From Photobacterium lutimaris (GTDB taxonomy: Bacteria > Pseudomonadota > Gammaproteobacteria > Enterobacterales > Vibrionaceae), in NCBI RefSeq assembly GCF_003025555.1, contig NZ_PYMH01000008.1:181771-245770 (forward strand): 64,000 bases of DNA, read 5' to 3'. Under the pieces are notes generated by a model. That model was given only the letters and a program-made list of their open reading frames with translations, searched no databases and was not told the origin of the DNA. Positions 28,431-37,681 of this stretch are shown here, piece by piece. The translations under genes and the position numbers were made by a program. Within the stretch, counting starts at the first letter, position 1. Each line of letters opens with the position of its first letter.

Positions 28431-29631
28431 CGAGCAGGCTCCACATTGGCAGGAAGATGCCCAGTGCCAAGATCAGCACCATAATCGCCACTATAAACAA
28501 CAAGATAGGTTCGATACGGGCGGTCAGCGTCTTGAGATCGTAATCGACCTCGCGATCGTAAAAGTCCGACACTTCAAGTAAGAGAACATCGACCTGACCG
28601 GTCTCCTCACCGACGGCAATCATCTGCAGTACCAAAGGGGTAAAGACCCCCGACTGGCGAGCCATTGCGGCAATGCTGCTACCGCTCTCGATACCGTTTT
28701 TCATCTCTATCAGGCGGTTTTCCAGGTAGTTATTGCCAAGCGATTCCGCCGACATCTGGATCGCCTGATTGAGCGGTACCCCGGCACGTATCATTAGTGC
28801 GAAAGTTCGGGAAAAACGCGATAGCTGGGCACGATTGATAATATCGCCCACAATTGGCACTTTTAACCGGAATTTATCCCACTGCTCACCACCGGCAGGT
28901 GTTTGACGCCACACCTTAAGACCAATCCAACTCACAATGATCGCCCCAAGCATCAAAGGCCAGTAGTGAACAAACACATTCGAGGTGGCAATCAAAATAC
29001 GGGTCGGCAACGGCAGCTCAACCCCGAAGCGGCTGAACATCGAGGCAAACTGCGGGATCACTTTGATGTTCAATACCGACATCGCCAGAGTGATCGCGAT
29101 AAGCACGAAAGTCGGGTAACGCATCGCCGACTTGATCCGCCGACGCGTTTCCATTTCCTGTTCAAAGTACTGCGCCAACTGGAGCAAGGTCTCGTCCAAG
29201 CGACCGGTATTTTCGCCGACACTGATCATCGACACGAACAGTTCAGAGAACACCCTTGGGTGGGCTTTCATTGACGCCGACAATGACTTGCCGTTGGTCA
29301 GCTCGACCACCACCGCATCCAAGGTGTCTCGCATCAAAGGATGGCTGGCACTCTGGCCCAAACCACGCACCGCTCGGAGCAAGGGCACGCCAGCTTTGGT
29401 CAGGCTGTATAACTGGCGGCAGAAAATCACCAATACCTCAAGCGGGATCCGGTTTTTGAACAGGTGTTCCAAGTCGATCCCACCGGATTTCGCTTTGCCT
29501 TCGCGAATTTCGAGCGGAATGATGCCCTGGCGCATCAGAATATCTGCGGCTGCGTCTTGCGACGCGGCGTCAAGCTGCCCGCGCTTGATGTCACCTTGGC
29601 TGCTTCGGCCGCGGTAGTTAAATACTGCCAT
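28411..29631 (-). CDS. mshG: MshG, inner-membrane platform protein
   Basis: The PilC/GspF-type polytopic platform protein that links the assembly ATPase to the growing pilus. The 406 residues contain the two GspF repeats (about 68-190 and 270-390), with three membrane segments and the motifs LLRAVRGLGQ, MISVGENTGRLDETL in the first repeat and MIAVGEETGQVDVLLLEV in the second. It follows mshE by 19 nt and overlaps mshF by 20 nt. Confidence 0.93.
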   Translation of the reverse strand: MAVFNYRGRSSQGDIKRGQLDAASQDAAADILMRQGIIPLEIREGKAKSGGIDLEHLFKNRIPLEVLVIFCRQLYSLTKAGVPLLRAVRGLGQSASHPLMRDTLDAVVVELTNGKSLSASMKAHPRVFSELFVSMISVGENTGRLDETLLQLAQYFEQEMETRRRIKSAMRYPTFVLIAITLAMSVLNIKVIPQFASMFSRFGVELPLPTRILIATSNVFVHYWPLMLGAIIVSWIGLKVWRQTPAGGEQWDKFRLKVPIVGDIINRAQLSRFSRTFALMIRAGVPLNQAIQMSAESLGNNYLENRLIEMKNGIESGSSIAAMARQSGVFTPLVLQMIAVGEETGQVDVLLLEVSDFYDREVDYDLKTLTARIEPILLFIVAIMVLILALGIFLPMWSLLDVARGV

Positions 29632-29650
29632 GATCCTTTCCTGCTAACCG

Positions 29651-31366
29651 TTACACTACGTAACTGTTGTGTTCGTCGCCCTCACCGAGCAACAACACTT
29701 CATCCAGACTGGTCACCCCTTGCTGCGCCAACTCTATCGCTGACTCAATCAACGGTTTGTAACCCGGTGACTGGCGGGCGGTCTGACTAAACAGCACGGC
29801 ATCGCCCCCGCGCAGCGCATCCATCATGTCTGGTTGCATCTCCAATAGCTCGAACACACCAATACGGCCACGGTAACCGGTAAAGTTACAGGTCTGGCAG
29901 CCGCGTCCTTTACGGAATGTGGCGTCACCCAAATGCGGGAACCTCGCCATCAACCACTGCTGTTTGGCCGGTTCAAGATCATGCTCAGTCGCGCAATCTT
30001 TGCATACCCGCCGGACTAAACGCTGGGCCAATACCGCCCGTACTGCACTTGCTACAAGATACCCCGGCGCTTCCATATCGATCATGCGCAGGGCACTGTC
30101 TATCGCATCGTTGGTGTGCAGCGTTGACAGCACCAAGTGACCGGTCAGGGCGGAGCGCAAACCGATTTCAACGGTTTCCTGATCTCGCATCTCCCCCACA
30201 AGGATGATATCGGGATCCTGGCGCAGGAAGGTACGCAGAATCGACGAGAAGTTCAGGCCAATCTTGCTGTTAACCTGCACCTGATTGACTCGCGGCAAGC
30301 GGTACTCGACCGGGTCTTCGGCGGTGATCAGCTTCTTGCCCGGCTGGTTGAGCTCGCTCAGTGCGCCATACAGGGTGGTGGTCTTACCCGAGCCGGTCGG
30401 GCCGGTGACCAAAATCATCCCGTGCGGCCTGCGCAACTGGCGGCGCAAGCGCTGCAAGATGTCATCGGGCATACCGATTTGCTCGAGGCTGAGGATCCCT
30501 GCCGACTGGTTGAGCAAACGCATCACGACCGATTCGCCGTGCTGGACCGGCATGGTCGAAAGACGGACATCGACCGACTGGCCGCGCACCGATAGGTTGA
30601 AGCGGCCATCTTGTGGCAAGCGCTTTTCGGAAATATCCAAGCTGGCCATCAGCTTGAGGCGCAGTACCAAGGCCGATGCAACACCGGACTCTTTAAGCAG
30701 GGTTTCATGCAGCACGCCATCAATACGCTGGCGGATCCGCAGCACATCGCTATCGGGCTCGATATGGATATCCGACGCTCCCACCTGGATAGCATCTTCA
30801 AACAGCGAGTTGATCAGCTTGACGACGGTGACTTCATCATTGTCGTTATCGTCCAGACCAAAGGAATAGTCGGAATGGTGCTGGTGTTCGGCCTGCAGCT
30901 GCTCGGCAAAAGAAACAATTTCTTGGGTACGGCGGTAGTAGCGGTCAAAGGCCGTGATTAACTGGCGCTCAGAGGCAATCACCAACTCGATACGATACTG
31001 TCCCAGCTGATCATACACCGCTTCTTGTGCGGCCAAATCTGCCGGATCACTCATGGCAACCCGTACCATGCCATCCTGCTCGCTGAGCACCAGAGCTCGC
31101 AAACGGCGGGCATGGACCTCAGCCAGCAAGGCGACCGCATTGGTATCAATGGTCAAACGGTTAAGGTCGACCAGCGGAATATCAAGCTGGCGAGAAAGGA
31201 ACTGCAGCATCTGCTGCTCGCTCAGAAAGCCTAGGCTGATCAGGGTATCACCCAGCTTACGGCCGGTAGATTGCTGGTTGTCCAGCGCCTGACCGAGCAT
31301 GTCAGGAGAGACAATGCCTTCTTCTATCAGCAGATCGCCAAGGCGTTTACGTAATCGAAGTGCCAT
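29651..31366 (-). CDS. mshE: MshE, pilus extension ATPase with c-di-GMP sensor
   Basis: A 571-residue GspE/PilB-type hexameric ATPase that drives MSHA pilus extension. The N-terminus carries two MshEN motifs, RKRLGDLLIEEGIVSPDML (residues 6-24) and GRKLGDTLISLGFLSEQQML (35-54). In V. cholerae and relatives this domain binds cyclic di-GMP and activates assembly. The C-terminal part shows Walker A GPTGSGKTT (about 321-329), an Asp-box, a Walker B region (ILVGEMRD), a His-box and the tetracysteine zinc motif (CKDC and CQTC). It lies 2 nt after mshN. Confidence 0.95.
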   Translation of the reverse strand: MALRLRKRLGDLLIEEGIVSPDMLGQALDNQQSTGRKLGDTLISLGFLSEQQMLQFLSRQLDIPLVDLNRLTIDTNAVALLAEVHARRLRALVLSEQDGMVRVAMSDPADLAAQEAVYDQLGQYRIELVIASERQLITAFDRYYRRTQEIVSFAEQLQAEHQHHSDYSFGLDDNDNDEVTVVKLINSLFEDAIQVGASDIHIEPDSDVLRIRQRIDGVLHETLLKESGVASALVLRLKLMASLDISEKRLPQDGRFNLSVRGQSVDVRLSTMPVQHGESVVMRLLNQSAGILSLEQIGMPDDILQRLRRQLRRPHGMILVTGPTGSGKTTTLYGALSELNQPGKKLITAEDPVEYRLPRVNQVQVNSKIGLNFSSILRTFLRQDPDIILVGEMRDQETVEIGLRSALTGHLVLSTLHTNDAIDSALRMIDMEAPGYLVASAVRAVLAQRLVRRVCKDCATEHDLEPAKQQWLMARFPHLGDATFRKGRGCQTCNFTGYRGRIGVFELLEMQPDMMDALRGGDAVLFSQTARQSPGYKPLIESAIELAQQGVTSLDEVLLLGEGDEHNSYVV

Positions 31367-31368
31367 TA

Positions 31369-32583
31369 TTACCCCTTCATACCGGCCAATACGGCCAGGC
31401 GTTGACGAATAAACCGTTGTGTCTCACCGGAGATCTGCCCCATACGCAATGCATGTTGGTAAGCTTCCTCGGCTTGATCCCGCTCTTGCCCACGCTCAAG
31501 CGCGATCCCGAGCCCCAGCCACCAGCGGCCGTCATAAGGCTCGGCTTTGACTAGGTTCTGATAGCTACTCAGTGCCAAGTCATTCTGGTTAAGCTGCTGG
31601 GCCAATGCTCCGCGCATCGCCAAATAGCCGCTATGGGTGTGGCTTGGTAACTGACTCAGGACATTCAGTGCCGCCTGCTGCTGCGACTCATTGACCAACA
31701 ACTTGGCCATGGTCAAACGTAAATCCGGTTGGCTAGCATCCAAAGACAACCCTTGCTGCAAGGTCGCTATCGCACGGCGGGTTTCACCACGGCCGTAATA
31801 CAGCGCCGCTAACTTCTGGCGTGCAGTGATCCATTCAGGCTGGTATTTGACGGCCGATTCCAAGTAGCCAATCGCCTTACGGCTATCCCCTTGCTTGAGG
31901 GCTTTTTCTGCCTTACTGTATTCAATCTGGGCCAGTTGGCCTGCATCAAGCTCAACGGTTTCGATCATCAAGCTTTCATCACCGTCCATCATATCTACGC
32001 CGCCGATTTGATGGGTTTGACCGGCGGTAGGTTCTGACGCTGCAGGCTTTCTCGCAACTGACTGAGTCGCAGTCGGTTTAGGCGCTACGGATTTAGGCGC
32101 AACCGGCTTTGATGCTTCAGCTTTTAGTGCTTTCGTCTTTACTGCAGGGACGGGGGCCTCTTTCAGAGGCTGAACCGGAGCCGGTTTGGTATCGGCTTTG
32201 GCTACCACTTCGGCATCGGCCTTAGGCGCCGCTTCGACAATGGGTTTCGATTCAGCCCGCGCAAGATCAGGCTGCTCAGCAGGCTTTTCTGCCACAACGG
32301 GAGCCTCAGCAGCCACTGGCGCGGGAGCGGCTTCCACCGGCGCAACCGGATTGACCGCCATCACCACCTCACCAACCGGATCATCACTCGCCCACAGCTG
32401 CCAGCCGCCAATACCGATCACGATACCCAGGCTCAGTACGCCAAGCGTTGCCCAAGGTGTTAGGTTTGTTTGCTTTACGGGCTTAATCGTTGCGGGCTTT
32501 ATCTCACTGCGCGAGATAGCCGGCTCTTGGCCTTGGCCCTGCTGACGGCTTAACGCACTCAGTTTTTTATTCAGTTCACTCAT
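31369..32583 (-). CDS. mshN: MshN, TPR protein of MSHA biogenesis
   Basis: A 404-residue membrane-anchored protein: cytoplasmic N-terminus, one membrane segment (about 44-64), a long Ala/Pro/Lys-rich linker (about 75-195) and a C-terminal array of tetratricopeptide repeats (about 215-395, such as AEKALKQGDSRKAIGYLESA). TPR proteins of this kind scaffold secretin or pilus machinery, but the exact contact is not known. Start and end lie 3 and 2 nt from mshM and mshE. Confidence 0.9.
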   Translation of the reverse strand: MSELNKKLSALSRQQGQGQEPAISRSEIKPATIKPVKQTNLTPWATLGVLSLGIVIGIGGWQLWASDDPVGEVVMAVNPVAPVEAAPAPVAAEAPVVAEKPAEQPDLARAESKPIVEAAPKADAEVVAKADTKPAPVQPLKEAPVPAVKTKALKAEASKPVAPKSVAPKPTATQSVARKPAASEPTAGQTHQIGGVDMMDGDESLMIETVELDAGQLAQIEYSKAEKALKQGDSRKAIGYLESAVKYQPEWITARQKLAALYYGRGETRRAIATLQQGLSLDASQPDLRLTMAKLLVNESQQQAALNVLSQLPSHTHSGYLAMRGALAQQLNQNDLALSSYQNLVKAEPYDGRWWLGLGIALERGQERDQAEEAYQHALRMGQISGETQRFIRQRLAVLAGMKG

Positions 32584-32586
32584 CGG

Positions 32587-33429
32587 CTATTGCCATCCCC
32601 ACAGTACCGGGTATGTCCATTTCGGCTGGCGCGCACCCAAGGTATCGCGGATCGCCACGAGTACCTCATTGCGCTCAACCATCAATTTGTTTTCGCTGTA
32701 TGCGGCGATCAACGCCTTGTGACACAGCTGGTTAATGAGTCGCGGTATGCCGCCACTCGCTTGCCAAACCGCCTTGCCCTGTGGCAAGGCAAACAACTCG
32801 CGTTCGATACCTGCGGTGTGTAAGCGGTGTTCGATATACGCTAGCGTCTCGGCTAAATTCAACGGCCTTAATTCACAGCGGAACGTGATCCGCTGGCGGA
32901 ACTGGCGTAACTCGTGTCTGGCAAGCTGCTTATCGAGTTCGGGCTGCCCCAACAGCACAATATGCAGCAGCTTTTCTTGCTCGGTTTCCAGGTTGCCCAA
33001 CAGCCGAATTGCCTCCAGGGCATCATCCGGCAGTGCCTGAGCCTCATCAATCAACACCACCACGGTTTTGCCCACCGCTTTACGTGCCAACAGCGCTTGC
33101 TGCAACCTGTCGGCCAGTAAGCTGTTATCGCCTTCGCTTGCCAGTCCCAATTCACGAGACAACGCGATTCGCAGTGCCACGCCACTCTCTGCTGGTGTCG
33201 GCAAGTAAGCCAACTCAAAATGCTCAGGCAACTGATTGATCAGCATCCGACAAACCACGGTTTTGCCCGTACCCACTTCGCCGGCAATCTGGATGATCCC
33301 CTCGCCCATCCCCAGCGCGGCCAAGGTGGTATCGATCGCTTCCAAGTGCGGAGGCAAGGCATGGAAAAAGTGGGTATTGGGTGTCAGGCCAAAAGGCGCT
33401 GACACCATACCGAAATGCTCGAGGTACAT
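32587..33429 (-). CDS. mshM: MshM, ExeA-like AAA ATPase
   Basis: A 280-residue ATPase of the ExeA/GspA type, starting MYLEHFGMVSAPFGLTPNTHFF and with Walker A GEVGTGKT (50-57) and Walker B VVVLIDEAQ near 122-130. The related ExeA helps place the type II secretin in the cell wall, so MshM may help MshL assembly. The peptidoglycan-binding C-terminus of ExeA is missing here. Gaps to mshL and mshN are 3 nt each. Confidence 0.9.
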   Translation of the reverse strand: MYLEHFGMVSAPFGLTPNTHFFHALPPHLEAIDTTLAALGMGEGIIQIAGEVGTGKTVVCRMLINQLPEHFELAYLPTPAESGVALRIALSRELGLASEGDNSLLADRLQQALLARKAVGKTVVVLIDEAQALPDDALEAIRLLGNLETEQEKLLHIVLLGQPELDKQLARHELRQFRQRITFRCELRPLNLAETLAYIEHRLHTAGIERELFALPQGKAVWQASGGIPRLINQLCHKALIAAYSENKLMVERNEVLVAIRDTLGARQPKWTYPVLWGWQ

Positions 33430-33432
33430 GGT

Positions 33433-35103
33433 TTAGCCCTCTTCGGGGAACCACTCGTTGATCAGGGCGCGGGAGCGCTCCACTTCCTGCTGCCAGGTCT
33501 GCTCGCCGACAACCGTCGGTTTAAGCAAGATCACCAACTCAGTTTTGGTTTGCAGCTTATTCACGTTGCGGAACAGATGGCCCAGCATTGGAATATCACC
33601 CAGCAGTGGCACTTTAGAAACTTGATCCGTCGTCGCTGATTTCATCAAACCACCAATCACCACCACATCACCGGAGCGAGCGTGGATCACCGAATCCGAC
33701 TCTCGAATAGAGCTCTTCGCTAGAGGTAGCTGATAAGTACCAAAGGTATCCCCCAGCGCAATGTCGCGAATCTCGGTTTCAACATCGATAACCGCAGGGT
33801 GAACGTGCAGTAAGACCCCACCTCCATCGCCAATTTGCGGGGTAACATCCAAAGAGATCCCGGAGAAGAACGGTGTCAGTTGGATATCCGGAGATGCGGT
33901 TCCACCATCACTATTGACCTCACCACCCGATATATCGGTGACAAAATACTGATCGCTACCCACTTTGATCACCGCTTTCTGGTTATTGGCGGCGGTGACT
34001 CTCGGGCTGGACAGCACGTTCAGATCGCCTTGGGTATCAAGGAAGCTCAGTACCGCATCGAAGTTGCCGTCCGAGATGGTAATGTTGGTCTGCCCGCCAA
34101 GCAGCGCAGCAATAGGATCGGCCCCTGGCAAGGTCGGAATATTACCGCTCGAAATATCGCCGCGGCCGAAAATAATATCTGTACCGCCAATCGACTTGGT
34201 GATGTTGCTCCAATTGATACCTTGCTGGTAGCCGTCACTCAACGTCACTTCCATAATTTTGGCTTCAAGCACCACCTGGCGCTTGAGGCGCTGCTGGGAG
34301 ATGCCAAGGAATTCTTTCACTTCTCGCAGCTCGTTCGGGTAAGCACGTACCGAAATCAAACTCGCCTGCGGCGAGACAACAATACTGCGACCCTGGCCAC
34401 TGCCAATCATCGCTTGCACGGCTTTTTCGAGTTGCGCCCAGAAATCACTTTCTGACACCGTTTCGATGGTCGTACCGCCCGTTATGGTATTTGAGCTGTT
34501 GTTATTACTCTTATTGCTGCTGTTACTGCCAGAATTATTGCTAGAGCGGCCAGAGTTACCGGAATCACTATTGGTGATAGAACCGGTTGTCAGGGAGGTC
34601 AGGGACACGCCGCGGCGCTGTAGCTGAAGGTAATCGACCGGGATCACTTCGGTGCGCAAGGTGGCCGGGAAGACCTGGATAATGTTGCCCTTGCGGGTGG
34701 TGTTATAACCGTAAATGTCAGAAACCACAGACAACACTTCATCAAGCGTCACGTCACGCAGGGTCAGGGAAATACGGCCCTGAACCTCCGGGTGGATCAC
34801 CATGTTAAATGGCGTGCCTTTGACTAGGCTGCCAAAAAAGGCTTTGGCATCGACATTGCGGGCATTGACCCGAAAGCGCTTTTCAAGCACTGACTGGCTG
34901 GCATAATCCATTCCATCAAGGCCCGGCATCAAATCATCGCTGACCGCCGTCGGCAAATCCATCAGTGGCCGGCTGTTGGCTTCGTTAGCGGCCTGATTTA
35001 GGGCGCTTTTCATTTCCACCGGATCACGGTGTCCCATATTGGTCGAGCATCCTGCCAGGGAAGCCATGACAACGGCTATTATTAATCCACGCATGTTTAC
35101 CAC
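33433..35103 (-). CDS. mshL: MshL, outer-membrane secretin
   Basis: The pore through which the MSHA fibre leaves the cell. The 556-residue lipoprotein has a lipobox (SLAGC, Cys19), N-domains in the first half, an Asn/Ser-rich low-complexity insert at 175-208 and the C-terminal secretin domain with QVVLEAKIMEVTLSDGYQQG, NVLSSPRVTAANNQKAVIKV and VPLLGDIPMLGHLFR. The serine/asparagine insert is a flexible linker between N-domain and pore. The gene lies 8 nt after mshK. Confidence 0.94.
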   Translation of the reverse strand: MVNMRGLIIAVVMASLAGCSTNMGHRDPVEMKSALNQAANEANSRPLMDLPTAVSDDLMPGLDGMDYASQSVLEKRFRVNARNVDAKAFFGSLVKGTPFNMVIHPEVQGRISLTLRDVTLDEVLSVVSDIYGYNTTRKGNIIQVFPATLRTEVIPVDYLQLQRRGVSLTSLTTGSITNSDSGNSGRSSNNSGSNSSNKSNNNSSNTITGGTTIETVSESDFWAQLEKAVQAMIGSGQGRSIVVSPQASLISVRAYPNELREVKEFLGISQQRLKRQVVLEAKIMEVTLSDGYQQGINWSNITKSIGGTDIIFGRGDISSGNIPTLPGADPIAALLGGQTNITISDGNFDAVLSFLDTQGDLNVLSSPRVTAANNQKAVIKVGSDQYFVTDISGGEVNSDGGTASPDIQLTPFFSGISLDVTPQIGDGGGVLLHVHPAVIDVETEIRDIALGDTFGTYQLPLAKSSIRESDSVIHARSGDVVVIGGLMKSATTDQVSKVPLLGDIPMLGHLFRNVNKLQTKTELVILLKPTVVGEQTWQQEVERSRALINEWFPEEG

Positions 35104-35111
35104 TTCTTGTT

Positions 35112-35438
35112 CTACTCTGACTTTATGTTATCGGCGAACATTTCCAGTCGCCACTGCCGACCGCCCCGCTGCAGGATGACAAAATCATCCGTCACTTGGC
35201 TGAGGGTATAACCGCTGATCCGCCCACCGGTTCCGACCGACACACTGTTAAGGATGGCCCGGCATGCCTGACCATCCTGATCGCAAAATATGCCCTGCAA
35301 TTCAGGTAGGCGCGCCCGTGATGAGGTTGCCTTGACCACCGGCGCCTGCCAGCCCAATGGCGCCGTGGGATCCTGCGCGGCCTGTGCCTGTGGCATCATC
35401 AACCATGCCACGGCCATCATAACTAATCTAACCACCAA
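35112..35438 (-). CDS. mshK: MshK, PilP-like protein
   Basis: A 108-residue exported protein with a signal peptide (MVVRLVMMAVAWLMMPQAQAA) and a single short PilP/GspC-HR-like beta domain (LQGIFCDQDGQACRAILNSVSV). It presumably links the inner-membrane MshI/MshJ complex to the MshL secretin. Two cysteines lie 7 residues apart in that domain. It overlaps mshJ by 11 nt. Confidence 0.87.
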   Translation of the reverse strand: MVVRLVMMAVAWLMMPQAQAAQDPTAPLGWQAPVVKATSSRARLPELQGIFCDQDGQACRAILNSVSVGTGGRISGYTLSQVTDDFVILQRGGRQWRLEMFADNIKSE

Positions 35439-36063
35439 TAAAGTCCTCGCTAATACCGAGTGTGTAGACTTCCAACTTGATATCTGCCCAAGGGTAGTTA
35501 TCCACTTGGTAGTCCATGCTGCGCCAGTAATACTGGACAGGCAACGCTTCTAGTTGCTCGAGGTAACGGATCAAATCGAAATAGCGGCCACGCAATGTCA
35601 GCCTGACCGGGTGGATGAAGTAGCCTTGATCTTCCCCACCAACCAGTTGGACTGGCGGCAGTGATTCAAGTGAAAGCAACTTGAGCTTGCGCGAATGCTG
35701 GAGCACTTGCTCCATCAGCGCCGACATCTGTACCGGGGTAACCAAGCTGGATACCCGGCCATCCAGCTGTGTATCCAAGTCGGTATTCTGCCGCTCTAGC
35801 TCGCTGATCTGCTCATCAATATCAGCGTCGGGATCCCCCTTGAGCTTACGCTCCATCACCAACAGCTGGTTAGTGTTCGTTACCAACGCGTTTTTCACTG
35901 ATTGAAGCTGCCCCTTGGCGGCATCAATGGCTTTGACTTGCGGTTCGATAATAGCCACGAAGCCAACAAACAGCAGGGCTATCCAGCCCGACACGGCAAT
36001 CAGCCATTTTTCGCGTTTGGTCAGCAGTTCAAATTTGTCACATAACCTCTGCCACTGGTTCAT
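35428..36063 (-). CDS. mshJ: MshJ, PilO-like alignment protein
   Basis: A 211-residue bitopic membrane protein: N-terminal membrane segment (about 20-38), a coiled coil (about 45-100) and a ferredoxin-like C-terminal domain, the layout of PilO/GspM. It would pair with the PilN-like part of MshI in the inner-membrane alignment complex. Overlaps with mshI (4 nt) and mshK (11 nt) indicate coupled translation. Confidence 0.87.
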   Translation of the reverse strand: MNQWQRLCDKFELLTKREKWLIAVSGWIALLFVGFVAIIEPQVKAIDAAKGQLQSVKNALVTNTNQLLVMERKLKGDPDADIDEQISELERQNTDLDTQLDGRVSSLVTPVQMSALMEQVLQHSRKLKLLSLESLPPVQLVGGEDQGYFIHPVRLTLRGRYFDLIRYLEQLEALPVQYYWRSMDYQVDNYPWADIKLEVYTLGISEDFIGG

Positions 36064-37553
36064 TGGCCGACTCCTTGCGTGACAGCCTGAGCGACTGGCT
36101 GACTACGCTCGGCCAGCAGCTTGAAGGTCACAATGTTTTGTTTGTTGCGGCCCAAGGACATCAATTTGAAGCGGCGATCCGACAGCGAAGGATATTGCTT
36201 AAACATCTGCAGCCACGCCGGAACCGCATCCGGTGTGCGCGCCAGCCCTTCGAGGTTAAGCTGCGGCCCTTTCACCCGCAGGTGCTGGACTGAAATATCA
36301 CCACTGGCCGCGGCTGAAAGCTGCTGCATCATACTGGCATAACCCACTTGCAAACTGCTGTCATGTAAGGCTATTGCCTCAAGTGCTGCCCGCTTATCGG
36401 CAAGGTGCTGCTCCAACCCATTGGCAACATCGACTTTCAGCTGACTTGGCAAGTGCTGCGCCAGCGCCGCTTTGGCCCGTTCGACCTCGCCGGTTTTCTG
36501 TTGCAAGCGCTGCTGCTCTGAAGCCAGCGCCTGCTGCTGTTGGTAACCCTGCCAGCTAAACCAACCAGCCAGTGCAGCCAAAATAACGGTGATCGCCACC
36601 CAGCTCATGACAATATTGGGCAAGGTCATCAAATCGAATTTCGGCTTGAGGGCATCGCTGTAAAAGTTAATCCCCACATGCTCTGGTTCAATGACGGTAC
36701 AATAGGCAACACGTACCGCATTGCTCGCCAAAGACGGGTGCGAAGGGGTGACAGGTGCAACCTTCACATTGAGACGCTGGCTCAGCGCTTGGGCCAATTC
36801 ATCGTCATCATCGTCATCGCAAGATATCAATAGCTGGGTAATGGGCGCGTCGCGCAGTTGGGCGCTGAGAAAATCGAGCGAGCGCTGCAACTCCAGTGCT
36901 AACCCGTCAAGCTGCAAGCCTTTTTCCTGTGACGGGGTATCATCAGCGGCCAACAATGGCACACTAAAACCGCGCAGTTGACGCTGGAAGCACAACACCT
37001 GATGCTTGAAAGCGGATAATTGCAGGTTTGTTTTACCACGACGGTGCAGTACCAGTTGGCTGCGCTCAAACGCGGTTAACTGCCCCCACACCACCTCTTC
37101 GGCGGAAACAGACATCAACTCGCAACCGGCCTCTCGGCAGGCTTTTTCCAGCGGCTCAATCTGTTTTTTCTGGGTCGAGAATGCCTGAAGGCGATCTTTC
37201 AGCGGCGCGACAAAACCATCGGCCACCAACTCCATCGGCGATTCATTGACCAGCTCTTTGACCAAAAATGGCAAAGCCGTCGGGTACTCTTCCCGCGGTA
37301 ACTCAGGCTTGTCTATCAGCATGCTTTGGTACAAGCCATGGCCAAGGACAAGACGGATATCAGCGCCTTTGAGCTGGTGCTTTTCAATCAGGGATTGAAT
37401 TGCATTTGGCCAGCCGACAAGCCCGGTCACAGGCAGTTCATCGGTGATCCACGTTTTATTTTCCTGATAGACCAAGGCCACGGTATCGGCAAACAATGCC
37501 ATCCCTGCAACAGGAGAATATGTCTTCTTCCTTAATAATTTCTTCACTATCAT
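36060..37553 (-). CDS. mshI: MshI, fused PilM/PilN-like protein
   Basis: A 497-residue protein that combines a PilM-like actin-fold cytoplasmic domain (about 1-300) with a PilN-like membrane segment (about 313-335, VMSWVAITVILAALAGWF), a coiled coil and a periplasmic domain. In other type IV pili these are two proteins. First gene of the MSHA run in transcription order; the 127 nt before it hold a TTGACA -35-like element and an 11-bp direct repeat. Confidence 0.87.
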   Translation of the reverse strand: MIVKKLLRKKTYSPVAGMALFADTVALVYQENKTWITDELPVTGLVGWPNAIQSLIEKHQLKGADIRLVLGHGLYQSMLIDKPELPREEYPTALPFLVKELVNESPMELVADGFVAPLKDRLQAFSTQKKQIEPLEKACREAGCELMSVSAEEVVWGQLTAFERSQLVLHRRGKTNLQLSAFKHQVLCFQRQLRGFSVPLLAADDTPSQEKGLQLDGLALELQRSLDFLSAQLRDAPITQLLISCDDDDDDELAQALSQRLNVKVAPVTPSHPSLASNAVRVAYCTVIEPEHVGINFYSDALKPKFDLMTLPNIVMSWVAITVILAALAGWFSWQGYQQQQALASEQQRLQQKTGEVERAKAALAQHLPSQLKVDVANGLEQHLADKRAALEAIALHDSSLQVGYASMMQQLSAAASGDISVQHLRVKGPQLNLEGLARTPDAVPAWLQMFKQYPSLSDRRFKLMSLGRNKQNIVTFKLLAERSQPVAQAVTQGVGQ

Positions 37554-37608
37554 TTCAGGCTACTTGGCTTTAACAGGCTTATATCAGGAGATATGGAAAG
37601 GCTTTAAC

Positions 37609-37641
37609 TATTTTGACCACGAGGTGTCAATATTTTGACCA
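37609..37641 (-). promoter_or_regulatory. Candidate MSHA operon promoter with phased direct repeat
   Basis: On the minus strand, TGGTCAAAATA occurs at 37641-37631 and again at 37619-37609, 22 bp apart, about two helical turns. A perfect TTGACA (37630-37625) sits between them. A hexamer 17 nt further on is poor (TTAAAG), which would fit an activator-dependent promoter. The site is about 55-90 nt upstream of mshI. Confidence 0.45.
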
Positions 37642-37681
37642 TTATAATGATAAATCTCATAATGAATAGTGATTTTTTGCT

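Noticed and set aside
34496..34600. Serine/asparagine codon repeats suspected to be a microsatellite or frameshift site
   Set aside because: The frame is intact and codons are mixed; it is a flexible linker in MshL (residues 175-208).
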